Assembly (NCBI GenBank): GCA_050180235.1
Contig: JBFXEJ010000135.1
Location: 1 to 14,437, forward strand
DNA: 14,437 bases
Direction: 5' to 3'
DNA from: JAABRU01 sp050180235
GTDB taxonomy: Bacteria > Desulfobacterota > Desulfobacteria > Desulfobacterales > Desulfococcaceae
The position numbers and the translations under genes were made by a program. Every line of letters begins with the position of its first letter. Position 1 is the first letter of the stretch. The notes under the pieces were generated by a model. It saw nothing but the letters and a program-made list of their open reading frames with translations. It had not been told where the DNA came from and did not search any database. Below are positions 1 to 5,986 of the stretch, in pieces.

Positions 1-122
1 TAAAATACTTTCAGATAGATACAGAAACAGAAGAAAAAGATTTGAGTTAAGATTTAAATTGATAGCGGGTATTTATAATTTTGAATTGAAATCAAGAGGA
101 AATGACTTTTGAAAGAGGTCTA

Positions 123-359
123 ATGAAAAAAAGAAAGATATTTATCACCTGTTCAGCTTTTATAATGATGCTCACCTTTGCAGCCTGTTCATCGTCTCCC
201 ACTTACGAAAGTTCGGGGGAAGTGACCCGGAAAACCACGACTACGACTGAAAGACCCGTGATTGAAAAGAAGCAGACCACCACGACCACGACCGAAAGCC
301 CTGTGATTGAAGAGAATACCACTACAACGACCAAAAGCCGGACGACCAAAATTGAGTAG
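123..359 (+). CDS. Small lipoprotein with threonine-rich repeat tail
   Basis: This encodes a predicted 78-residue lipoprotein. The N-terminus has a basic start (MKKRK), a hydrophobic stretch and a lipobox-like FAAC with the acylated cysteine at residue 22. The mature part has no recognisable domain. Its second half is low complexity: runs of five or six threonines alternate with short charged links of the form E-x-P-V-I-E (ERPVIE, ESPVIE). The ATG at 123 is preferred over the in-frame ATG at 102 because it gives a normal signal peptide directly and has AGAGG four bases upstream, whereas 102 has a purine-rich site only one base away. A TATAAT at 74-79 could be a -10 box, but no clear -35 partner is present. 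The gene at 456 has the same tail pattern and a similar 3' hairpin, so the two look like a related pair. Function unknown; an extracytoplasmic, surface-exposed role is inference. Confidence 0.7.
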   Translation: MKKRKIFITCSAFIMMLTFAACSSSPTYESSGEVTRKTTTTTERPVIEKKQTTTTTTESPVIEENTTTTTKSRTTKIE

Positions 360-387
360 TCAGTCAGGCCGGTACAAAGTTTTGCAG

Positions 388-410
388 CCTGCGGAGAATG
401 TCTCCGCAGG
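388..410 (+). terminator. Hairpin after the lipoprotein gene
   Basis: A perfect 10-bp stem (CCTGCGGAGA, 388-397, with TCTCCGCAGG, 401-410) closes a three-base loop and is followed by only a short TTT. It lies 28 bp after the stop codon, so it may be a weak intrinsic terminator or an mRNA-stabilising hairpin. The preceding bases (371-387, GGTACAAAGTTTTGCAG) recur near 882 and exactly at 1311. Confidence 0.5.
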
Positions 411-455
411 TTTCAGATACATGAAAAAAGACGTATTTCACAAAAAGGAGAGTTC

Positions 456-863
456 ATGAAAACAGTAATGATGCTCGTATTGGCACTGGCAGTTCTGATT
501 ATGCCATGCACTTTATTTGCCCAGCAGGAAAAGGTGACTGTCACTACAACGGAAACAGCAGGGACAATCAGCCAGATTAACCCCGACACCATAGTGGTTC
601 AGACGGAAACCGGCTCATCTCCGATGAGCTACAGTTACACGAAGACCACAACCTATGTTGACGAAACGGGCGCTCCTGTCTCCATGGAGACTGTCAGGTC
701 AGGTCTGCCGGTAACGGTTTACTACACCGGTGAAGGGGATAGTCGGATCGCTGAAAAAGTTGTGGTTCGGAAAATTACCACTACGACCACGACCGAAAAG
801 CCCGCTGTGGAAAAGGAGACCACCTCGACCACGACCAAAACGCATACGACCGTAACCCAGTAG
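456..863 (+). CDS. Secreted protein with threonine-rich C-terminal tail
   Basis: This encodes a 135-residue exported protein. Residues 1-22 form a classic signal peptide (MKTVMMLVLALAVLIMPCTLFA) with likely cleavage after LFA. Residues 26-106 form a beta-rich segment (GTISQINPDTIVVQTE, then a Y-S-Y-T-K stretch, then LPVTVYYTGEGD) that resembles small periplasmic beta-barrel-like proteins; I do not assign a named family. Residues 107-135 are threonine-rich, with the TTTTTTEKPAVEKE pattern seen in the preceding lipoprotein. The start is supported by AAAGGAG about eight bases upstream. The pair may derive from duplication or tail exchange, because both genes also end with TAGTCAG and have a related downstream hairpin. 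The role is unknown; a periplasmic or surface location is inferred from the signal peptide. Confidence 0.8.
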   Translation: MKTVMMLVLALAVLIMPCTLFAQQEKVTVTTTETAGTISQINPDTIVVQTETGSSPMSYSYTKTTTYVDETGAPVSMETVRSGLPVTVYYTGEGDSRIAEKVVVRKITTTTTTEKPAVEKETTSTTTKTHTTVTQ

Positions 864-888
864 TCAGCAGGGCAGGTAGATACAAAGT

Positions 889-925
889 TCCGCAGTCTGC
901 AGGGAAGGTCTCTGCAGACTGCAAA
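889..925 (+). terminator. Hairpin after the threonine-tail gene
   Basis: GCAGTCTGCAG (892-902) pairs perfectly with CTGCAGACTGC (912-922). Allowing a G-T pair, the stem extends inward to a three-base loop. This is the same architecture and upstream context (TACAAAGTTCCGCAG) as the hairpin at 388. No strong T run follows, so it may be a processing or stability element rather than a terminator. Confidence 0.45.
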
Positions 926-969
926 TAATACCAATTCGCCATTGCTTTTATACAATGCAGAATACAAAT

Positions 970-1007
970 CCGGAGGATTGCAAAAATTAAGCAAAGCGGT
1001 TTTTTGC
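970..1007. repeat. 38-bp REP-like hairpin unit (copy 1)
   Basis: This unit starts with CCGGAGGA and has complementary arms TGCAAAAA and TTTTTTGCA around a TTAAGC-AAGCGG core. A second, truncated head (1014-1033) and a headless tail (1163-1190) lie nearby. Confidence 0.75.
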
Positions 1008-1195
1008 ACACGCCCGGAGGATTGCAAAAATTGGCAGTGGGTCAAACCGGTTGATTTTTCAGCATCTGAATTTCCGGCAGAAAAAACTCTGTGTCACTCT
1101 GTGGAAAACTCTGCGTGACTCTGCGGTTAAAACAGGGAGGTCAACCGATCTCACCCACTACCCAAAAATTAAGCAAAGCGGTTTTTTGCACAAGC

Positions 1196-1233
1196 CCGGA
1201 GGAGTGCAAAAATTAAGCGGAGCGGTTTTTTGC
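1196..1233. repeat. 38-bp REP-like hairpin unit (copy 2)
   Basis: This is the same unit as at 970: CCGGAGGAG head, then arms TGCAAAAA and TTTTTTGC around TTAAGCGGAGCGG. It is a full-length copy in the right half of the 928-1291 element. Confidence 0.75.
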
Positions 1234-1436
1234 ACAGCAGGAACTTCGGAAAAACTGACAATATTGTATCAAATCAATGGCGAATTGGTATCAGCAGGAT
1301 CGGTACAAAGTTTTGCAGACCGCAGGCAAGTGATCGTGCAATGAGAACATGGGATTGATTCGCATCGGCTGCAAAAGACTGAGATGCCATGATATTGAAG
1401 GCAATCATCACCCTTTAACTTTTTATGAGGTGAACT

Positions 1437-1793
1437 GTGGAAATAAACAATACAGCAGTTGACAAAAATGAAGAAACAGCGGGAGAATACCAGGTTTCGG
1501 ATAAGCCAACCCGCTTTGATAATGTAAAAAATATTACTGCTGAAAAGCTGCATAATGCTGCTGAGATTCTGTACGAAAAAACAGCATTATATCAGGATGC
1601 ACAGTCCGGCATGGCCCGGTACGGAAAGCAGGCATCCGAGTGGCTGGATCAGTCAGCAGAATATGTCCGGCAGTTCGAGTATGAGAAGGCAGATGCCGGT
1701 GTCCGGGAATACGTCGGGCAGAATCCCTGGCGCAGTATGCTGATAGCAGGAGGTGTCGGTCTGATTATCGGCTCTGTTTTAAGACGCAGGTAA
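1437..1793 (+). CDS. YqjD/ElaB-like (DUF883-type) membrane-anchored protein
   Basis: This encodes a 118-residue protein. Residues 28-95 are largely helical and charged. Residues 96-118 (QNPWRSMLIAGGVGLIIG, then VLRRR) match the C-terminal anchor typical of the YqjD/ElaB/DUF883 family: a N-P-W-x-S lead-in, a glycine-zipper membrane helix and a terminal RRR. Family members in enterobacteria are stress-induced tail-anchored inner-membrane proteins that associate with ribosomes; whether that applies here is inference. The start codon is GTG, supported by GAGGTG five bases upstream. It is the first gene of a likely operon: its TAA stop is embedded in the Shine-Dalgarno (TAAGGAGG) of the next gene. 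The region upstream (1292-1436) has no other gene and includes a third copy of the GGTACAAAG motif. Confidence 0.85.
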   Translation: MEINNTAVDKNEETAGEYQVSDKPTRFDNVKNITAEKLHNAAEILYEKTALYQDAQSGMARYGKQASEWLDQSAEYVRQFEYEKADAGVREYVGQNPWRSMLIAGGVGLIIGSVLRRR

Positions 1794-1808
1794 GGAGGCC
1801 ATTTTCCA

Positions 1809-2177
1809 ATGAACAGCAAAATCACAGACAGAGACCCTGCAGCACAGCGCGAATCTTTAACTGAACTGCTGGGACAGCTTGCGGGCAAATCAGCAGCGGT
1901 GGTTCACGACGAAATTGAGCTCGTGATCCAGGGAATTCGCGAAAAAGTGCGGGCTGTCCGCAGCGGAATCTTAACAGTCGCGGCAGGAGCGGCCATCAGT
2001 TTTGCAGCATTTCTGTGTCTGTGCGCTGCAATGATCATCAAACTTGCTTCATATATGGCCCCCGTCACTGCCGCGACTGTCACCGGAGCATTGCTTACTT
2101 TAATCGGTGTCATCATTGTCTTCACCGGGTGCAGGCAAATGAGGAAATCGAACCCTAAAGCACAGAAGACAATGTAA
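1809..2177 (+). CDS. YqjE / phage-holin-3_6-like (DUF1469) membrane protein
   Basis: This encodes a 122-residue protein. Residues 15-50 form an amphipathic helix (LTELLGQLAGKSAAVVHDEI region) typical of the YqjE/DUF1469 group. Two predicted membrane helices follow (about 53-78 and 83-107), then a short basic tail (MRKSNPKAQK). In enterobacteria yqjD, yqjE and yqjK are adjacent; here the same order of a YqjD-like then a YqjE-like gene is kept. Despite the holin-like family name, a lytic function is not implied. The Shine-Dalgarno AAGGAGG overlaps the preceding stop and lies about ten bases from the ATG, which suggests translational coupling. Confidence 0.82.
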   Translation: MNSKITDRDPAAQRESLTELLGQLAGKSAAVVHDEIELVIQGIREKVRAVRSGILTVAAGAAISFAAFLCLCAAMIIKLASYMAPVTAATVTGALLTLIGVIIVFTGCRQMRKSNPKAQKTM

Positions 2178-2199
2178 ACACTGAACAGGAGGATAAGGA

Positions 2200-2694
2200 A
2201 TGTCTGAGAAAAAGAATCTGAGTAATACAAAAGAAGCGGATGCCGAGCGCAGTTCCGAAGAAATCCGTCAGGATATAGCCAGAGGGGAAGAAAACATTTC
2301 CCGGACAGTGGGGCAAATCGGAGACCGTATCAAAGAGAAACTGGACTGGCGTGAATATGTGAAGGATTCTCCGTACTGGGCCGCAGGTGCTGCAGCGGGC
2401 CTTGGCTGGCTTGCCTCCGGGATGTTCATAAGACGAAGCACTCCCCTGGAGCGGATTATGGGTTCCATTGCCGGGGAGGTTCGCCGCTCACTCGGTGGCC
2501 GGATTGCCGGAGCAGAGGGTTCCGGTCTGATGAAGCTGACCCTGCAGGCTATTGCTGTGAAGGCTGCCACCGGCTGGATAAAGAGGACAATTCCGGCAAA
2601 TGCCGCAGGCAGCGGCGCCGGGCCCCGGCCGGTGAAGGGACGCACTTCTGCCATTAACCCGAAAGCAGATATGTCAAAAAACATTAACATTTAA
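2200..2694 (+). CDS. DUF3618-like protein with one membrane helix
   Basis: This encodes a 164-residue protein. Residues 17-50 (RSSEEIRQDIARGEENISRT, then VGQIGDRIKEKLD) follow the DUF3618 pattern of an R-x-x-E-E-I-x-x-D-I helix with regularly spaced charges. A WREYVKDSPYW segment leads into a small-residue-rich membrane helix at about 57-76 (AAGAAAGLGWLASGM). Residues 80-135 are basic and possibly amphipathic, and the last 30 are probably disordered. DUF3618 proteins commonly sit beside YqjD- and YqjE-type genes, as here; their biochemical role is not established. AGGAGG lies upstream of the ATG with good spacing, and the gene is 22 bp after the previous stop, consistent with one transcript. 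Confidence 0.8.
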   Translation: MSEKKNLSNTKEADAERSSEEIRQDIARGEENISRTVGQIGDRIKEKLDWREYVKDSPYWAAGAAAGLGWLASGMFIRRSTPLERIMGSIAGEVRRSLGGRIAGAEGSGLMKLTLQAIAVKAATGWIKRTIPANAAGSGAGPRPVKGRTSAINPKADMSKNINI

Positions 2695-2714
2695 TTTTTC
2701 TCAGGAGGATAATT

Positions 2715-3068
2715 ATGGATACCGAAAACAGCAAAAAAAAGACCCACAAACAGGAATTGGCAGAAGAATCAGGCAGCGACAGTGCTGCTGAGCAGAGCAC
2801 TATGGAACGCGGCGCTGAGATTCTCGGCAAAGCCGAGGATGCTGTAAGTGAGGCTTATGACAAAACAGCCCGGACGGTAAGCGAAACTTATGAGCAGGTC
2901 AAGAGTTACGGCAGCGAAAATCAGGGCAAGACAATTCTTGTGGTATTGGGGATAGGAGTGGGACTGGGATTTCTGCTGGGCGCAAACTCCCGCCGTATGA
3001 CTACCGGCCGGTTTGCCCGGCCTGTGGTCAATGCCATCTCTGATATTGCTCTGGCATTTTTCCGTTAA
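2715..3068 (+). CDS. Second YqjD/DUF883-like glycine-zipper membrane protein
   Basis: This encodes a 117-residue protein. The N-terminal 30 residues are acidic and Lys/Ser-rich. Residues 31-68 form an amphipathic helix with heptad-like E-x-x-x-K-A spacing (EILGKAEDAVSEAYDKTART). Residues 70-92 are a glycine-zipper membrane helix (TILVVLGIGVGLGFLLGA) followed by NSRR, the hallmark of DUF883-type anchors. Unlike the gene at 1437, the protein continues for 25 residues past the anchor with an amphipathic ARPVVNAISDIALAFFR. It closes the tight four-gene run 1437-3068, with AGGAGG eight bases before the ATG. A role as a membrane tether in a stress response is inferred from family and context only. 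Confidence 0.78.
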   Translation: MDTENSKKKTHKQELAEESGSDSAAEQSTMERGAEILGKAEDAVSEAYDKTARTVSETYEQVKSYGSENQGKTILVVLGIGVGLGFLLGANSRRMTTGRFARPVVNAISDIALAFFR

Positions 3069-3151
3069 ACCAATATGTTATTGGAAAAAACAATCAAAAA
3101 AAATACGGAGTTCGCCAGGCCGCTGTGCGTAACACAGAAAAGTTGTGCGTA

Positions 3152-3278
3152 ATAGGCTTTAAGAAAATAATTTTGGTGTTTCCTGCAGGTTGGGGTGAGG
3201 AACGAACCCCAACAATTTAAATATGTTGGGGTTCGTTCCTCACCCCAACCTACTCCAAAATAATTATCTTAAAAGCTA
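3152..3278. repeat. TA-flanked palindromic MITE, family B copy 1
   Basis: This is a 127-bp element with ends TAGGCTTTAAGAAAATAA and TTATCTTAAAAGCTA. Its core is a 28-bp perfect inverted repeat (3187-3214 with 3224-3251) built on GGTTGGGGTGAGGAACGAAC. It is inverted relative to copies 2 (3974) and 3 (4898). It lies in the gap between the YqjD-like and CsbD genes and could act as a bidirectional terminator or RNA-processing hairpin. Confidence 0.85.
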
Positions 3279-3345
3279 AAGCAGAAGATGTTTTTCTGAA
3301 ATCATCATTAATTAACCCAAACCAAAACCAGACAGGAGCAATACC

Positions 3346-3525
3346 ATGAAATCAGGCACAAGAGACAAAGCAGAAGGCAAAATGCATCAGGCAAAAGGAG
3401 CAATCAAGGAAGCCGCCGGGAAAATGGTCGGAAACCGTGACCTGGAAGCCGAAGGCAAAGTTGAAAAGCTGGAAGGGAAAGTTCAGGAAAAGGTCGGCGA
3501 GATCAAGAAAGTTGTGGGCAAATAG
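3346..3525 (+). CDS. CsbD family stress protein
   Basis: This encodes a 59-residue hydrophilic protein beginning MKSGTRDKAEGKMHQAKGAI. The repeated K-x-E-G-K-x-x-x-x-K-G and E-A-E-G-K-V-E-K-L-E-G-K pattern is diagnostic of the CsbD family, and the length fits (about 60 residues). CsbD genes are sigma-B or general-stress induced in Bacillus and widespread elsewhere; the molecular function is unknown. The start has AGGAG upstream (ACAGGAGCAATACC before the ATG). It stands alone between two inverted-repeat elements (3152-3278 and 3569-3675) but within the same series of stress-type genes. Confidence 0.9.
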   Translation: MKSGTRDKAEGKMHQAKGAIKEAAGKMVGNRDLEAEGKVEKLEGKVQEKVGEIKKVVGK

Positions 3526-3568
3526 AACGTGAGTTCAGCAGAAATCTGTCTGAATTTGTACAGAACCC

Positions 3569-3675
3569 GCGGGACAGACATTCCTGTCTGTCCAGTCTTT
3601 CCTGATTCAGACAGGACTGAAATTCACCTGCTCCCGATTCCGCAGACCGCGTACAGACAGGAATGTCTGTCCCGC
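3569..3675. repeat. Inverted-repeat element with 23-bp perfect arms
   Basis: The arms at 3569-3591 and 3653-3675 are perfect 23-bp inverted copies (outer edge GCGGGACAGACATTCC). Each arm is itself a short palindrome (ACAGACA-ttcc-TGTCTGT), a REP-like design. The 107-bp element follows the CsbD stop by 43 bp and may end its transcript. Confidence 0.8.
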
Positions 3676-3790
3676 CTCAAGGTGTATCCTGCAATTTTTT
3701 AAACATCAGACCTCGGATCAGCCACTGCAGCCCGGTTCGGAACAGCACCGGCTGACAGAGGATCTGAATCAGACTGAAAGGAGAATTATC

Positions 3791-3940
3791 ATGCTGTGGA
3801 CAATTACTGTAATACTGTTAATTTTGTGGCTGCTGGGACTTGTGAGCAGTTATACAATGGGAGGGTTCATCCATATCCTGCTGGTGATCGCCGTTATCAC
3901 AGTGCTGATCAATGTCATCCAGGGCCGGAAAAGCACGTAG
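3791..3940 (+). CDS. lmo0937-family small membrane protein
   Basis: This encodes a 49-residue, very hydrophobic protein with two short membrane segments (about residues 3-19 and 25-43) and the turn LVSSYTMGGFIHILLV. The W-L-L-G-L-x-S-S-Y-T-x-G-G-F-I-H-x-L-L pattern and the basic end (QGRKST) match the lmo0937/DUF5670 group of tiny membrane proteins, which often occur beside CsbD and similar stress genes. The molecular role is unknown. AAAGGAG lies eight bases upstream of the ATG. A longer frame overlapping it out of register is a shadow. Family B copy 2 begins 34 bp after the stop. Confidence 0.87.
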   Translation: MLWTITVILLILWLLGLVSSYTMGGFIHILLVIAVITVLINVIQGRKST

Positions 3941-3973
3941 TCAGGGATTTTTTCATAAACCGGACTGACAATA

Positions 3974-4103
3974 TATAGCTTTTAAGATAATTGTTTCGGA
4001 GTGGGTTGGGGTGGGGAACGAATACCAACATTCTGAAATTGTTAGGTTTAGTTCCTCACCCCAACCTACAGGAAACCCCAAAATTATTTTCTTAAAGCCT
4101 ATA
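3974..4103. repeat. TA-flanked palindromic MITE, family B copy 2
   Basis: This 130-bp element runs from TATAGCTTTTAAGATAATTG to AAGCCTATA, with a core GTTGGGGTGGGGAACGAA paired imperfectly with GTTCCTCACCCCAAC. Its last base abuts the AAGGAG Shine-Dalgarno (4104-4109) of the next gene, so the element forms most of that gene's 5' leader. Confidence 0.85.
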
Positions 4104-4115
4104 AAGGAGTAACAA

Positions 4116-4337
4116 ATGAGAATAACCACAGTTATTGCCATCGCACTTATTGTTTTGGGGATAGCGGCCTTTGGGTATCAGGGAATATCCTACACGACCA
4201 GAGAAAAAGTGGTTGATATCGGCCCACTGGAAATGACTGCCGAAAAAACCAGAACATTTCCCCTGCCCCCAATCGCGGGAGGTATTGCACTCGCAGGCGG
4301 AATCGTTCTGCTGCTGACCATGAGAAAAAAAGACTGA
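4116..4337 (+). CDS. Small two-helix membrane protein of unknown function
   Basis: This encodes a 73-residue protein. Helix 1 is at about residues 4-23 (TTVIAIALIVLGIAAFGYQG) and helix 2 at about 52-69 (PIAGGIALAGGIVLLLT), with a basic MRKKD end. The loop carries SYTTREKVVDIGPLEMTAEK and ends FPLPPI. I recognise the general type (a short loop with V-x-D-I-G-P-L followed by P-P-I-A-G-G) as a recurrent small membrane protein near stress genes, but I cannot attach a function. The ATG has AAGGAG six bases upstream, immediately beside the end of the family B element. About 200 bp separate it from the next gene, mostly filled by another inverted-repeat element. Confidence 0.8.
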   Translation: MRITTVIAIALIVLGIAAFGYQGISYTTREKVVDIGPLEMTAEKTRTFPLPPIAGGIALAGGIVLLLTMRKKD

Positions 4338-4365
4338 ACGCGAAAGTCCGCGCGGGAACTGACTG

Positions 4366-4483
4366 TTATATGAAATCTGAAAAAGATTTCAGTAAAAAAT
4401 TCCCGTCTTCCTGCCACGAAGGCACAAAGACACAAAGTTTCACGAAGGATTAATGCACAGTTGTTTTTTCAGATTTCATATAA
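4366..4483. repeat. Inverted-repeat element with 19-bp perfect arms
   Basis: TTATATGAAATCTGAAAAA (4366-4384) is matched by its exact reverse complement at 4465-4483. The 118-bp element encloses a purine-rich motif (CACGAAGGCACAAAGACACA region, about 4418-4448) of the kind seen in three other elements here. Flanks show no obvious target duplication. Confidence 0.75.
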
Positions 4484-4536
4484 TTTTAATTTTTTACATT
4501 CAATGCTTACTTTGCATTGACAAAGGAGATTGTGTT

Positions 4537-4830
4537 ATGACTGCAAAAGAAGCCTACAAACAGAAGATAGAGGCCGAGGTGGAGCTGGCACAGGCCAAAC
4601 TGGCAGAACTCAAGGCACATGCCAAGAATTCCGCAGCCGATGCCAATATCAAATATGCCACTCAGATTGAAGATCTTGAGAATGGGGTTGAAGCGACAAA
4701 GGTTAAACTGAAGGAAATGGGGAATGCCGGAGATGACAACTGGGAGCGGATTAAAGACGGCGTGGAGAGTGCCTGGGGTACAGTAAGTGCTGCTGTCCGG
4801 GATACTGCTGCCAAATTTAAACGTGCCTGA
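4537..4830 (+). CDS. sll1863-type coiled-coil stress protein
   Basis: This encodes a 97-residue, charged, almost entirely helical protein with no membrane segment. Residues 1-64 (MTAKEAYKQKIEAEVELAQA start) have heptad-like spacing consistent with a coiled coil. The C-terminal half (DDNWERIKDGVESAWGTVSA) fits an amphipathic helix ending KFKRA. The M-T-A-K-E-A-Y-x-x-K-I-E-A start and the D-x-W-E-x-I-K-x-G-V-E-x-A-W motif resemble the sll1863 family of stress-response proteins. The start is the ATG at 4537 with AAAGGAG upstream; an in-frame ATG at 4453 would add a hydrophobic leader coming from the repeat element and lacks a ribosome-binding site. A strong terminator follows. Confidence 0.82.
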   Translation: MTAKEAYKQKIEAEVELAQAKLAELKAHAKNSAADANIKYATQIEDLENGVEATKVKLKEMGNAGDDNWERIKDGVESAWGTVSAAVRDTAAKFKRA

Positions 4831-4840
4831 AATCATTTTA

Positions 4841-4874
4841 AACCCTAAGGGTTTTGAAAACCCTCAGGGTTTTT
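4841..4874 (+). terminator. Rho-independent terminator
   Basis: AACCCTAAGGGTTTT (4841-4855) pairs with AAAACCCTCAGGGTT (4857-4871) with one mismatch and runs into a T stretch. It lies ten bases after the coiled-coil gene stop. The reverse strand also ends in T residues, so it may work in both directions. Confidence 0.8.
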
Positions 4875-4897
4875 CGGACAAATATTATGTTAAACAC

Positions 4898-5029
4898 TAT
4901 AGCTTTTAAGATAATTATTTTGGAGTAGGCTGGGTTGAACGCAGTGAAACTCAACACTCTGAGTTTTCTGGATTTCGTTCCTCAACCCAACCTGTAGGAA
5001 TCCCCAAAAATATTTTCTTAAAGCCTATA
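4898..5029. repeat. TA-flanked palindromic MITE, family B copy 3
   Basis: This 132-bp element runs from TATAGCTTTTAAGATAATTA to AAGCCTATA, in the same orientation as copy 2. The core has diverged (GGCTGGGTTGAACGCAGTG against TTCGTTCCTCAACCCAACC). It ends 17 bp before the AAGGAGG of the Thivi_2564-like gene and lies directly after the terminator at 4841-4874. Confidence 0.85.
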
Positions 5030-5059
5030 TATCAGGTAATCGCAGAAAGGAGGTTTGTC

Positions 5060-5251
5060 ATGGATCTTGTCCAATTTATGTTAATACTGGTTGTGATTGG
5101 GGTTTTGCTGTGGGTGGTGAACAATTTTATTCCAATGGACAGGAAGATCAAAAAAATTCTGAACATTGTGGTTGTCATAGGTGTCATTTTGTGGGTGCTT
5201 AACGTGTTCGGAATATTCAATTCTCTACATGGAATTCGTATCGGCAGATGA
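5060..5251 (+). CDS. Thivi_2564-family small membrane protein
   Basis: This encodes a 63-residue protein with two membrane helices (about residues 4-22 and 32-52) joined by the conserved-looking turn VVNNFIPMDRKIKKILNIVV. The N-x-x-I-P-M-D-x-K-I-K-K-I-L-N pattern, followed by V-V-V-I-x-V-I-L-W-x-L, matches the Thivi_2564 group of small bacterial membrane proteins. Function is unknown; the group is often found with CsbD and lmo0937-type genes, as here. AAGGAGG lies six bases before the ATG. It is the last of the nine small stress-type genes. Its leader is supplied by the family B element, so any promoter must lie within or just after that element. Confidence 0.87.
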   Translation: MDLVQFMLILVVIGVLLWVVNNFIPMDRKIKKILNIVVVIGVILWVLNVFGIFNSLHGIRIGR

Positions 5252-5341
5252 GCCGTTGCAGCAGGCACAGCCCGGATAACAGCAGAGCGGAATCCAGGCG
5301 GTTTGTCTATGCAAAGGCATTGCATTTTGAGATTTTAATTT

Positions 5342-5466
5342 TATACTGATCCAATTTTGGTTTTGTCGAAAATCGGAACAAATTCTTATAACCGGACTCC
5401 GAAATGCCTTTGACTGACAGATTAAGCAATATCTGTGCCATAAAAAACCAAAATTGGATCAGTATA
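5342..5466. repeat. Inverted-repeat element with 23-bp perfect arms and TA ends
   Basis: TATACTGATCCAATTTTGG begins a 23-bp arm (5342-5364) whose exact reverse complement is 5444-5466. The 125-bp unit has no coding capacity. The TATA at each outer edge suggests insertion at a TA dinucleotide. Positions 5467-5617 hold nothing further that I recognise. Confidence 0.8.
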
Positions 5467-5617
5467 TATATCATCATGTTTCCTTATTTCGCAACAAAGC
5501 TGCCCATGTCTTCCCGGTCATTGCTGTCATGTGATGTATAACTGATGTTGCGCAGCATCGTCACACTGGCGAATGCCGATATCCGGAACACGTTAAATTC
5601 AGAAAAGGAATCATATA

Positions 5618-5962
5618 ATGATAATACTCAGAATAGCAATGTATGCAATACTTGAAAAGCAGAAAGAGGTTATGCTGACACTCCTTTCACTTATTAATCC
5701 GTCAATAAAGGAGAAAGGATGTGTGAGATATGCTGTCTTCTGTGATATCGCAGACAATAATCTTTTCAGCCTGATGTCGGAATGGAAAACCCGCAACGAT
5801 CTGGAGCATCATATAAAATCCGCCAGATTCGGTGTGGTGCTGGGGATCGGGAGCCTTTTGCGCGAATCCATGTCAATTCATATCCATACGGTTTCCGATT
5901 CAGAAGGAATTGAGATGGTAAATGCCCTCAGAAACAGGAGCACCCTGATTCTTTCCATATAA
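5618..5962 (+). CDS. Antibiotic-biosynthesis-monooxygenase (ABM) fold protein
   Basis: This encodes a 114-residue protein. The layout matches the dimeric alpha/beta-barrel ABM family: an N-terminal strand (MIILRIAMYAI), a helix (KQKEVMLTLLSLINPSIKEK), the hallmark G-C-V-R-Y strand at residues 34-38, the D-N-N-L-F-S-L-M-S-E-W strand at 46-56 and the helix starting K-T-R-N-D-L-E-H-H at 57-65. Family members act on quinones, polyketides or haem, or simply bind small ligands; substrate cannot be told here. Residues 96-114 extend past the usual domain. AAAAGGA precedes the ATG. It lies apart from the small-gene cluster, between two repeat elements, so it probably has its own promoter. Confidence 0.75.
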   Translation: MIILRIAMYAILEKQKEVMLTLLSLINPSIKEKGCVRYAVFCDIADNNLFSLMSEWKTRNDLEHHIKSARFGVVLGIGSLLRESMSIHIHTVSDSEGIEMVNALRNRSTLILSI

Positions 5963-5986
5963 CTAATTGAAAAAAATGTGGGTTTA

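Larger units (their letters stand above)
928..1291. repeat. MITE-like element with 29-bp terminal inverted repeats
   Basis: Positions 928-956 (ATACCAATTCGCCATTG at the outer edge) and 1263-1291 are inverted copies matching at 27 of 29 bases. The 364-bp interior has no convincing gene. It holds 38-bp hairpin units, a nested inverted pair (about 1032-1053 with 1140-1161) and a tandem purine/pyrimidine motif (ACTCTGTGTCACTCTGTGG, about 1086-1134). The right end, about 1220-1291, closely resembles 7067-7142, so the element belongs to a family. It separates the threonine-tail gene hairpin from the stress-type cluster. Any open frame here is an accidental reading of repeats. Confidence 0.8.

Noticed and set aside
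102..122. Upstream ATG extension of the lipoprotein gene
   Set aside because: It adds MTFERGL ahead of a normal signal peptide, and its purine-rich site is only one base from the ATG; 123 is better placed.
722..1045. Reverse-strand open frame with valine-rich stretches
   Set aside because: It is the antisense of the threonine-rich tail of the 456 gene plus repeats; the valine runs are antisense to ACC/ACG codons.
1051..1344. 97-residue open frame on the + strand
   Set aside because: It reads through REP-like units and the 29-bp inverted repeat; the translation reflects repeat DNA and there is no ribosome-binding site.
4453..4536. N-terminal extension of the coiled-coil gene with a hydrophobic leader
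   Set aside because: The extra 28 residues come from the inverted-repeat element at 4366-4483; the ATG at 4537 has a clear AAAGGAG.
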